From assembly GCA_026125865.1 (NCBI GenBank), contig JAHCKI010000180.1, positions 1 through 5,457 of the forward strand: 5,457 nt of DNA, read 5' to 3'. This document shows, piece by piece, positions 1 through 4,896 of this stretch; within the stretch, counting starts at the first letter, position 1; each line of letters opens with the position of its first letter. The translations under genes were made by a program, and so were the position numbers. This DNA comes from Rhodospirillales bacterium (GTDB lineage Bacteria > Pseudomonadota > Alphaproteobacteria > Rhodospirillales > Defluviicoccaceae). Below the pieces are notes generated by a model, which saw only the letters and a program-made list of their open reading frames with translations, was not told the DNA's origin and did no database searches.

Positions 1-46
1 ATTCAAGGAAACGTTGGGATATTGCCGCGTTCCCATCGCTCTCATT

Positions 47-53
47 GGAGGAG
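47..53 (+). promoter_or_regulatory. Ribosome binding site of erpA
   Basis: GGAGGAG lies eight bases before the ATG at 62. It is a near-perfect Shine-Dalgarno match, and it decides the start in favour of 62 over an in-frame upstream codon at 14. Confidence 0.85.
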
Positions 54-61
54 TCCGAAAC

Positions 62-418
62 ATGGTCAGCGAAACCGCGATCGCCGAAAAGCCGGGTTTG
101 CAGCTAACCTTGAGCGCCGCCGGCCGAATCGCCGCCCTCATCGAGTCCGAAGGGAACGCGCAACTGAAGCTGCGGATCACCGTTTCGGGGGGCGGCTGCT
201 CGGGCTTCCAATACGGTTTTGTTCTCGACGACCAGGTGAACGATGAAGACCGTGTTTTCGAACGCGACGGCGCCGCCGTGGTCATCGACGACATGTCCCT
301 CGAATTGCTCAATGGGTCGGAGATCGATTATGTGGAGGACCTGATCGGCTCCTATTTCGCCATCAAGAATCCGAACGCGTCGTCCACATGCGGTTGCGGC
401 TCATCGTTCTCCATATAG
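62..418 (+). CDS. erpA: Iron-sulfur cluster insertion protein ErpA (A-type carrier, HesB/IscA family)
   Basis: This encodes a 118-residue A-type Fe-S carrier, which takes clusters from the Isc or Suf scaffold and hands them to apo-enzymes in the cytoplasm. The family's three cluster-binding cysteines are all present: Cys46 in SGGGCSGFQYGF, and Cys110 and Cys112 in the C-terminal STCGCGSSFSI. The 63-residue spacing between the first two and the total length match ErpA (about 114 residues in E. coli) better than IscA or SufA, which are usually shorter. The N-terminal dozen residues are variable, as is normal. The start at 62 follows a strong GGAGGAG ribosome site. The gene lies 70 bases before xth on the same strand. 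Sub-family choice among ErpA, IscA and SufA rests on motif wording and length, so ErpA is likely but not proven. Confidence 0.93.
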   Translation: MVSETAIAEKPGLQLTLSAAGRIAALIESEGNAQLKLRITVSGGGCSGFQYGFVLDDQVNDEDRVFERDGAAVVIDDMSLELLNGSEIDYVEDLIGSYFAIKNPNASSTCGCGSSFSI

Positions 419-453
419 ATCGGCCCCGTAAGTGTCCGCATAGTATGCCGATC
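418..453 (+). other. Inverted repeat just after erpA
   Basis: GATCGGC (418-424) and GCCGATC (447-453) are perfect 7-base arms around a 22-base loop. The first arm starts on the last base of the erpA stop codon. A second perfect palindrome, GCATA-G-TATGC (438-448), overlaps the right arm. No T-run follows, so this is not a classical intrinsic terminator. It could be a 3' stabilising hairpin or a chance pairing. Confidence 0.3.
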
Positions 454-488
454 CTCCGGCAACCCTCGAACGGGATTTGAGCGCCGCC

Positions 489-1268
489 GTGCCGATCATC
501 GCCACCTGGAACGTCAACTCCATCAAGGCAAGACTGCCGCACCTTCTGCAGTGGCTCAAGTCCGCCTCGCCGAATGTGGTCCTGCTGCAGGAATTGAAGG
601 TCGCGGACGAGGCCTTTCCGGCGCTGGAGATCGGAGACCTCGGCTACAATGTGGCCACGGTTGGACAGAAGACCTACAACGGCGTCGCCATCCTGTCGAA
701 ACAGCCGATCGATGTGCTGGCGACCGCGCTGCCAGGTGACGACGCGGACACCCAGGCCCGCTACATCGAAGCCTTCACCGGCGACCTGCGGGTGGCGTCC
801 ATTTACTTGCCCAACGGCAATCCCGTCGGCACCGACAAGTTCACCTACAAGCTGGGCTGGATGGAGCGTCTCTACCGCCATGTTCAATGCCTGCTCGAAA
901 GCGAGGACGCATTCGTGCTTGGCGGCGACTACAACGTCGCTCCCACCGATCGGGACGTCTACGATCCGAAAGCGTTTGCCGACGACGCCTTGTGCCAGCC
1001 AGAATCGCGCGCCGCCTTTCGCAAGATCATGTATCTCGGCCTTACCGACGCCATCCGGGCCATCGGCGGCGACGCGCAGCGGTTTACCTGGTGGAGCTAT
1101 CAGCAACGCGCCTTCACCGCCGATCACGGCGTGCGCATCGACCACCTGTTGCTGTCGCCGCAAGCGACCGATCGCCTGGAAACCGCCGACATCGACCGCG
1201 AACCCCGCGGTTGGGACAGGCCTTCGGACCACACCCCGGTCTGGTGTCGATTGTCGGACGCGGGGTAA
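489..1268 (+). CDS. xth: Exodeoxyribonuclease III (AP endonuclease, EEP family)
   Basis: This encodes exodeoxyribonuclease III, a Mg-dependent enzyme that cuts DNA 5' to abasic sites and degrades 3' ends during base excision repair. Counting from the GTG at 489 (259 residues), the catalytic set of the endonuclease/exonuclease/phosphatase fold is complete: Asn8 in ATWNVNSIKARLPH, Glu35 in LLQELKV, Tyr106 in SIYLPNGNP, Asp147 and Asn149 in GGDYNVAP, Asp218 in RIDHLLLS, and Asp247-His248 in PSDHTPVW. Length fits the family (268 in E. coli). No ATG is available. GTG 489 gives the usual short N-terminus before the ATWN motif; an in-frame TTG at 477 would add four residues. Neither has a convincing ribosome site, so the exact start is open. 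It lies downstream of erpA and converges with the pentapeptide gene. Confidence 0.95.
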   Translation: MPIIATWNVNSIKARLPHLLQWLKSASPNVVLLQELKVADEAFPALEIGDLGYNVATVGQKTYNGVAILSKQPIDVLATALPGDDADTQARYIEAFTGDLRVASIYLPNGNPVGTDKFTYKLGWMERLYRHVQCLLESEDAFVLGGDYNVAPTDRDVYDPKAFADDALCQPESRAAFRKIMYLGLTDAIRAIGGDAQRFTWWSYQQRAFTADHGVRIDHLLLSPQATDRLETADIDREPRGWDRPSDHTPVWCRLSDAG

Positions 1269-1283
1269 CTGCTTCGGTTGCTT

Positions 1284-1319
1284 GACGCCAAGCGCCCGTC
1301 ACGCTTCCAATTTGGCGTC
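1284..1319. terminator. Possible bidirectional hairpin between convergent genes
   Basis: Between the stop codons of xth and the pentapeptide gene, GACGCC (1284-1289) pairs with GGCGTC (1314-1319). Inside it, AAGCG (1290-1294) pairs with CGCTT (1302-1306), leaving a 7-base bulge on one side. The position suits a shared terminator, and the structure overlaps the last codons of the minus-strand gene. No T-run follows on either strand, so if it terminates at all it is not a canonical intrinsic terminator. Confidence 0.25.
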
Positions 1320-1895
1320 CGACTGTCCACCGAGACCGCGAGGCAACCGGGTTTTGTCGTCGACGCTGCTGCCCCGCAATTGCTCCCGCGTCAAACCGCG
1401 CACGCCGACGAGGTTGGCGCCGCACAGGTTCGCGTCCTTGAGTTCGGCCTCGAACAGATTCGCGCCCCGCAGATTGGCACGATGCAGGTCCGCCTCCTGC
1501 AAGTGCGCGCCATTAAGGTCCGCGCCATGAAGGTCTGCCTCATGCAGGTCGGCCCAGCGCAGTTCGGCGCCATGCATCTTGGCGCGGGTTAAATCGGCGC
1601 GATGCAAATCGGCGCCTTCCAGGTCGGCGTCCCTGAGATCGGCCCGGTGAAGGTCGGCGCCATGTAAGTCAGCCTCCTGCAACAGGGCGCCATGCAGATC
1701 GACGCGGCCGAGGGCGACACGGTGCAGGTCGGCCCGTTTTCCCATTTCCCAGCCGGAGCCAACCCAGACTTCATGGCCCTCGAGAACATGGTCCAGATCC
1801 GCGTCGGTTAGCTTGCGACGAGCTGGATGCTTCAGTCGATAGAGCCGCCGCCTAGCCCGAAAACGCCGCAATTTTGATTCAAGCACTTTATTCAT
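1299..1895 (-). CDS. Pentapeptide-repeat protein (right-handed quadrilateral beta-helix)
   Basis: This 198-residue protein is dominated by 22 uninterrupted pentapeptides of the A(D/N)LXX type, residues 55-164, which fold in this family into a square right-handed beta-helix of about five and a half turns. Residues 1-28 are very basic (13 Lys/Arg, for example RRFRARRRLYR) and may contact nucleic acid or membrane. Residues about 30-54 are a linker. Residues 168-187 carry the GLTREQL...TRLP tail often seen closing such proteins. There is no signal peptide or transmembrane segment, so it is probably cytosolic. An AGGA sits ten bases before the ATG at 1895, and an extended -10 promoter lies upstream. 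Some relatives (Qnr, MfpA) mimic DNA and bind gyrase, but this protein has the Leu-centred form without their loops, so its function is unknown. Confidence 0.9.
   Translation of the reverse strand: MNKVLESKLRRFRARRRLYRLKHPARRKLTDADLDHVLEGHEVWVGSGWEMGKRADLHRVALGRVDLHGALLQEADLHGADLHRADLRDADLEGADLHRADLTRAKMHGAELRWADLHEADLHGADLNGAHLQEADLHRANLRGANLFEAELKDANLCGANLVGVRGLTREQLRGSSVDDKTRLPRGLGGQSDAKLEA
1404..1733 (-). repeat. Tandem 15-base units coding for 22 pentapeptides, with a 60-base super-period
   Basis: The segment encodes 22 consecutive pentads. The first five sets of four pentads each begin with ADLH, giving a 20-residue (60-base) super-period equal to one turn of the beta-helix. The units are diverged at the DNA level, so this is an old protein repeat rather than a recent DNA duplication. 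It also creates repeat-like open frames on the opposite strand that should not be read as genes. Confidence 0.85.
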
Positions 1896-1921
1896 GCTTT
1901 GCGATTCCTGCTCTCACGCTT

Positions 1922-1958
1922 CCTCAAATTGTCCATCAGACATTATAGCAAATTGAGG
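1922..1958. promoter_or_regulatory. Imperfect inverted repeat around the pentapeptide-gene promoter (candidate operator)
   Basis: CCTCAAATTG (1922-1931) and CAAATTGAGG (1949-1958) pair at nine of ten positions across a 17-base spacer. The spacer holds the minus-strand -10 box and a smaller palindrome, TGTC-catca-GACA (1930-1942). Flanking the -10 element is typical of a repressor or activator site. A terminator for the upstream cytochrome operon is the alternative, but no T-run follows. Confidence 0.4.
1942..1950 (-). promoter_or_regulatory. Extended -10 promoter of the pentapeptide gene
   Basis: Read on the minus strand the bases are TGCTATAAT, a perfect TATAAT preceded by the TGN extended -10 element. 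No good -35 is present at the expected distance, which fits the extended -10 class. A start site near 1935 would give a leader of about 40 bases before the ATG at 1895. Confidence 0.5.
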
Positions 1959-1974
1959 GTCCCGTTCGCGAGCA

Positions 1975-2361
1975 TCAATCCATCGATTTCAGGTAGGCGA
2001 CAATATCTCCGCGATCCTGGGGATCGGAGATCGCGAGCGTCATCTTGGTGCTTTGCCGACCGAAGGCCTTCGGGTCCATGAGCCACTTGTCGAGCATCGC
2101 CTCGTCCCACACGAAGTCGGCCCCCTTGAGAGCCACGTACTTGGCGAAAAACGGCACCGTTCCGGCCTTCTTGCCATAGATGCCGTGAAGGGACGGTCCT
2201 TCCTTGTGGTACTCGGGTATCAGGGAATGACAGACTTTGCAGTGCTTGTCGTAGAGCGCCTCGCCGCGATCGACGTCACCCGCACTCGCGTGTCCGCTAA
2301 ACGCTAAAAGCGTGAGGGCGGTGATCACCGTCACCGCCCATCTGCCGCCGCATGTCGGCAT
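1975..2361 (-). CDS. Periplasmic class I cytochrome c (downstream copy)
   Basis: This is a small monohaem cytochrome c of 128 residues counted from the ATG at 2361. Residues 1-27 look like a Sec signal peptide (Arg7, a hydrophobic stretch at 9-21, then HASA before GD). The mature part has the haem-binding CKVCH at 41-45, a GPSLHGIYGKKAG segment at 55-67 that wraps the haem, and a probable axial Met107 in STKMTLA, ending in DIVAYLKSMD. It should carry electrons in the periplasm, but the partner cannot be told from sequence. It aligns along its whole length with the cytochrome encoded just upstream and lies 30 bases after that gene's stop, so the two probably share a transcript. A GTG at 2382 would add seven residues, including a Glu that is unusual in a signal n-region; ribosome sites are weak for both starts. 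Confidence 0.88.
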   Translation of the reverse strand: MPTCGGRWAVTVITALTLLAFSGHASAGDVDRGEALYDKHCKVCHSLIPEYHKEGPSLHGIYGKKAGTVPFFAKYVALKGADFVWDEAMLDKWLMDPKAFGRQSTKMTLAISDPQDRGDIVAYLKSMD

Positions 2362-2391
2362 CACCTCGCCGGCGGCCGCCACTGTTGTCGG

Positions 2392-2781
2392 TTACTTCGC
2401 TGTCTTCAGATATTCGATGACATCGGCGCGTTGCCCATCGTCTGCCAGCTTGAAAGTCATCGACGTGCTTTTGTTCTGGGTATGTGCCTCAACGAAGGCC
2501 TTTGGATCCTTGATCCACTCGTCAAGCAATTCCGGCGTCCACTCGAAATCAGCGTCCACGAGACCCTTGTACCGCTTGAATTCCGCCGAACCGGCCTTTC
2601 GACCAACGACACCACCAAGCGCCGGGCCCGTCTTGTCCTTTTCAAGGTCGTGACAGCTCTTGCACTTTTTCTTGAAAACGTCCTCGCCGGCGGCGGCATC
2701 GCCTGCGATCGAGGGCGCACTGGCAAACGACATGGATACGGCGACCGCTATTCCGATCGCGGCCAAAGCCTTGCGCAACAT
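2392..2781 (-). CDS. Periplasmic class I cytochrome c (promoter-proximal copy)
   Basis: This is a monohaem cytochrome c of 129 residues from the ATG at 2781. The signal peptide is clear: Arg3-Lys4, a hydrophobic core at 5-20, and cleavage probably after PSIA (residue 26). The mature domain has CKSCH at 40-44, GPALGGVVGRKAG at 52-64, and a probable axial Met108 in STSMTFKLADD, ending in ADVIEYLKTAK. Both copies share the WIKDPKAF/WLMDPKAF helix and the closing YLK, so they are paralogues. The start is set by GGGAGAG five bases upstream; a GTG one codon earlier is less likely. It is the first gene of a two-gene minus-strand unit with a candidate promoter at 2829-2857. The fold resembles cytochrome c2/c550, an electron shuttle, but the terminal acceptor is unknown. 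Confidence 0.92.
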   Translation of the reverse strand: MLRKALAAIGIAVAVSMSFASAPSIAGDAAAGEDVFKKKCKSCHDLEKDKTGPALGGVVGRKAGSAEFKRYKGLVDADFEWTPELLDEWIKDPKAFVEAHTQNKSTSMTFKLADDGQRADVIEYLKTAK

Positions 2782-2786
2782 CACAT

Positions 2787-2793
2787 CTCTCCC
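2787..2793 (-). promoter_or_regulatory. Ribosome binding site of the first cytochrome gene
   Basis: On the minus strand, GGGAGAG lies five bases before the ATG at 2781. It decides the start over the adjacent GTG at 2784. Its 5' end overlaps the small palindrome at 2792-2804. Confidence 0.65.
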
Positions 2794-2816
2794 ATTTAAA
2801 ATGGAGACAATTCTCC
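2792..2816 (-). promoter_or_regulatory. Two overlapping palindromes in the cytochrome 5' leader
   Basis: CCATTT-A-AAATGG (2792-2804) and GGAGA-CAAT-TCTCC (2803-2816) are both perfect inverted repeats. They share two bases, and they sit between the candidate promoter and the ATG. They could form alternative small hairpins next to the ribosome site or be protein operator halves. Their arms are short, so chance is possible. Confidence 0.35.
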
Positions 2817-2828
2817 TCTGGTCACCGC

Positions 2829-2857
2829 ATTATCGGCGACCTTGTTCGCACCTGCAA
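2829..2857 (-). promoter_or_regulatory. Candidate sigma70-type promoter of the cytochrome operon
   Basis: On the minus strand, TTGCAG (2857-2852) and GATAAT (2834-2829) are separated by exactly 17 bases. The -10 matches five of six consensus positions; the -35 matches only the TTG. A start near 2822 would give a leader of about 40 bases containing both small palindromes. Confidence 0.45.
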
Positions 2858-2922
2858 CCATCGGAACGCTTTTCTCGCCAACGCGGCGATCCGGTTGCTT
2901 ACGTCCGACTAGAATATTTTCG

Positions 2923-2951
2923 TTGAACCATATGTTTTTAATAGTTATTTT
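2923..2951 (+). promoter_or_regulatory. Candidate plus-strand promoter in the AT-rich intergenic stretch
   Basis: TTGAAC (2923-2928) and TATTTT (2946-2951) are spaced by 17 bases, each matching four of six consensus positions. They lie in a markedly AT-rich patch (about 2911-2952) of an otherwise GC-rich window. Transcription would start near 2958 and run toward the antiporter gene through the structured segment ending at 3168. Confidence 0.35.
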
Positions 2952-2957
2952 TCTGCA

Positions 2958-3168
2958 CACTTGCTCCTCGACGCGTGGCGCGGTTTCTTTCGACTACTCC
3001 TCTTCAAGCCATCTGACTTCCTTCAGGGTTTTCCATCGACGATGTCCGGCGGTCCATATCGATGGCGCGCCTCCACCGATTCCATCACCGACACAGGCGG
3101 CAAGGTCATTGCCGTTGATCGTGGGTTCCGCATAACCTGCAGCCCGTTGCGGTAGCGGCGATTTTTTT
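2958..3168 (+). ncRNA. Candidate structured leader or small RNA upstream of the antiporter gene
   Basis: About 210 bases between a candidate promoter and a terminator-like hairpin, without a convincing coding sequence. Three stems are visible: CCATCGA/TCGATGG (3033-3039 with 3059-3065), CGGCAA-GGTCA-TTGCCG (3098-3114, extendable by two G-U pairs), and the terminal stem at 3145-3160 followed by seven T. This is the layout of an attenuated mRNA leader or an independent small RNA. A 37-codon frame (3042-3155) that ends in the terminator loop is present but has no good ribosome site. I do not recognise a known riboswitch class. The rest of the 425-base gap holds only the cytochrome promoter and leader at its left end. 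Confidence 0.3.
3145..3168 (+). terminator. Intrinsic terminator-like hairpin before the antiporter gene
   Basis: CGTTGC (3145-3150), loop GGTA and GCGGCG (3155-3160) form a six-pair stem including two G-T pairs, followed at once by A and then seven T (3162-3168). The T-run is conspicuous in this GC-rich sequence. It lies 38 bases before the antiporter ATG on the same strand, so it would end an upstream RNA or attenuate the antiporter transcript. Confidence 0.45.
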
Positions 3169-3206
3169 AAAGCGACAACAACAACGCGCTTGCGGACACA
3201 CCGGCG

Positions 3207-4886
3207 ATGGCACACTCGTACCTCGGAAGCGTTCTCATCATCCTCGGCGCGGCCGTGGTCTGTGTGCCGCTGTTCGAACGGCTGCGCTTGAGCTCCATCC
3301 TCGGTTACCTGTTCGCCGGATTTGTTCTTGGGCCGGGCGGGTTCGCCGTGATCAAGAATGTGGAGGCCATACAAGGCCTCGCCGAACTCGGCGTCGTTTT
3401 TCTGCTGTTCACCATTGGCCTTGAGTTCACGCTGCCCCGCCTCAAGGTGATCAGCCGGCGCGTTTACGCACTCGGGGTCTCGCAAGTCCTGGTGACGGCC
3501 TTGGCCGTTTTCGGCATCGCCCGTGCCGCAGGGTCGGATTGGCCGGAAGCGGCGATCATCGGCGGCGGGCTGGCGCTGTCCTCCACGGCCTTGGTGCTGC
3601 CGATCCTGTCCGATCTCGGCAAGCTGACAAGCACATTGGGACGAACGGCGGTCGCCATCTTACTGATCCAGGACTTGGCCGTCGGCCCCCTCCTGGTCCT
3701 GGTCGAGACATTGGGTAAGAACGGCGGACCGCTAACGATCTCGCTTCTTCTTGCGGTGGTGAAGGCGGCGGCCGCCATCGCGGCCATCATCATCGTCGGC
3801 CGGGTCGTTGTTCGTCCACTGTTTCGAGTCGTCGCCGGCGCCAAGAGCCCGGAGTTGTTCGTCGGCATGGCCTTGCTGGTCTCGCTCGGGACCAGTTGGG
3901 GAACCGAACACATCGGGCTCTCGCTCGCCTTCGGCGGTTTCCTGGCGGGCATGCTCCTCGGCGAGACCGAATACCGGCACCAGGTAGCCGCGGATGTAGA
4001 GCCGTTCCGGGGCCTCCTCCTCGGTCTGTTTTTCATGACCGTGGGCATGATCCTCGATGTCACGCTCATCTTGCGCGAGTTCGTCACTATCGCGTTGCTG
4101 GCGGCAGGACTGATCACGGGCAAGGCCTTGGTACTGGCGATCCTGGCGCGCGTTTCCGGCCATACGACGGCCCGCAGTCTGCGCCTCGGCGGTGTCCTGT
4201 CCCAGGGCGGCGAATTCGCCTTCATCCTTTTTGGAACGGCGGCGTTCTCGGGCATCATGGACTGGCCCCTGGCCAAGCTGCTGACCGCCGTGGTCACCGT
4301 GACCATGATCGTCACCCCCCTCGCGGCGGCCTCGGTGCGCCTTCTGGAAACCCACCTGAGCGGCAAGGCAGGATATCCGAGCGCCGAGCTGTTGGGAGAA
4401 ACATTCGATACGCGGCACCACGTCATCATCGTCGGTTTCGACGAGATCGGGCGGATCGTTGCCCGAATGCTCAAGGCGTACGGCGTTCCCTACGTCGTTC
4501 TCGACCTGTCACCGGAGCGCATTCGCGAAGGGCGCTCCCTCGGTGAACCGGTGTACTACGGCGACGCCACGCGCCCGGAGGTGTTGCGCGGCTTGCGGGC
4601 GGATGAGGCGCTGGCGGTGGTGGTGGCAACCGATACCAGCGGTGTCGCCGAGGGTCTCGCCGCCCTGCACCGCCACGCCTTTCCGGACCTCAACATCCTG
4701 GTGCGCGGCGGCGGAGAGCAAAACATCATCGAGCTGCGCCGGGCGGGCCTCACCCCCGTCGGCCAGGAGGCGACGGAAACGGGCCTCAAGCTGACCGGCG
4801 CAGTCCTCGATCTGTGGCATGCGCTCGACACCGGCGATACCGCGCCCGCAACGGCGCCGACCCCAACCCCGCCCCCGAAACCGTGA
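3207..4886 (+). CDS. KefB/KefC-type monovalent cation:proton antiporter (CPA2) with TrkA-N domain
   Basis: This 559-residue inner-membrane protein belongs to the CPA2 family, whose Kef members exchange K+ (or Na+) for H+. Residues 1 to about 385 are strongly hydrophobic, with many membrane helices and family motifs: LGYLFAGFVLGP near 31-42, LALSSTA near 122-128, the conserved Gln155-Asp156 in LLIQDLAVGP, EPFRGLLLGLFFMTVGM at 265-281, and VLSQGGEFAFILFG. Residues about 403-520 form a Rossmann-type TrkA-N/RCK domain, followed by a Pro/Thr/Ala-rich tail. Two regulatory motifs depart from E. coli KefC: the HALESD loop reads HQVAAD (258-263), and the dinucleotide loop reads GFDEIG (410-415), lacking the middle glycine. 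The ribosome site before ATG 3207 is weak. chaC follows after 10 bases. KefB and KefC cannot be told apart here, and ion specificity is not visible. Confidence 0.93.
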   Translation: MAHSYLGSVLIILGAAVVCVPLFERLRLSSILGYLFAGFVLGPGGFAVIKNVEAIQGLAELGVVFLLFTIGLEFTLPRLKVISRRVYALGVSQVLVTALAVFGIARAAGSDWPEAAIIGGGLALSSTALVLPILSDLGKLTSTLGRTAVAILLIQDLAVGPLLVLVETLGKNGGPLTISLLLAVVKAAAAIAAIIIVGRVVVRPLFRVVAGAKSPELFVGMALLVSLGTSWGTEHIGLSLAFGGFLAGMLLGETEYRHQVAADVEPFRGLLLGLFFMTVGMILDVTLILREFVTIALLAAGLITGKALVLAILARVSGHTTARSLRLGGVLSQGGEFAFILFGTAAFSGIMDWPLAKLLTAVVTVTMIVTPLAAASVRLLETHLSGKAGYPSAELLGETFDTRHHVIIVGFDEIGRIVARMLKAYGVPYVVLDLSPERIREGRSLGEPVYYGDATRPEVLRGLRADEALAVVVATDTSGVAEGLAALHRHAFPDLNILVRGGGEQNIIELRRAGLTPVGQEATETGLKLTGAVLDLWHALDTGDTAPATAPTPTPPPKP

Positions 4887-4887
4887 C

Positions 4888-4891
4888 GGAG
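4888..4891 (+). promoter_or_regulatory. Ribosome binding site of chaC
   Basis: GGAG lies five bases before the ATG at 4897, in the 10-base gap after the antiporter stop codon. It supports this start over an in-frame codon at 4819, which would overlap the antiporter tail and add only low-complexity Arg/Pro residues. Confidence 0.7.
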
Positions 4892-4896
4892 CGAGA

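Noticed and set aside
363..1232. 289-codon minus-strand open frame opposite erpA and xth
   Set aside because: It is antisense to an unambiguous xth with all catalytic motifs, shows no recognisable domain, and is the kind of long shadow frame expected at high GC.
649..1530. 293-codon plus-strand open frame overlapping xth and running into the pentapeptide gene
   Set aside because: Its translation is low-complexity (Pro, Ser, Arg, Thr, Cys rich), it is out of frame with xth, and its end is merely antisense of the pentapeptide repeats.
1278..1592. Repeat-like plus-strand frame (QVRLLQVRAIKVRAMKV pattern)
   Set aside because: It is the reverse complement of the pentapeptide-coding units; the repeat pattern is inherited from the real minus-strand gene.
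1404..1733. CRISPR-like or satellite repeat
   Set aside because: The periodicity is 15/60 bases, diverged, in frame with one protein and without spacers, so it is a coding repeat.
3042..3155. 37-codon plus-strand frame in the intergenic leader, ending in the terminator-like loop
   Set aside because: Its position would suit a leader peptide, but the nearest purine-rich stretch is too far from the ATG and nothing in the peptide suggests stalling. It is mentioned only as part of the candidate leader.
2994..3485. 163-codon minus-strand frame spanning the intergenic region and the start of the antiporter
   Set aside because: More than half is antisense to the antiporter, no domain or ribosome site is visible, and the intergenic part does not resemble a gene remnant I can name.
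3464..4474. 336-codon minus-strand frame opposite the antiporter
   Set aside because: It is a shadow of a clear membrane-protein gene, with a Ser/Thr/Arg/Pro-rich translation and no recognisable family.
4819..4896. N-terminal extension of chaC by 26 residues
   Set aside because: It overlaps the antiporter tail out of frame, is Arg/Pro low complexity, and the ribosome site at 4888-4891 points to the ATG at 4897.
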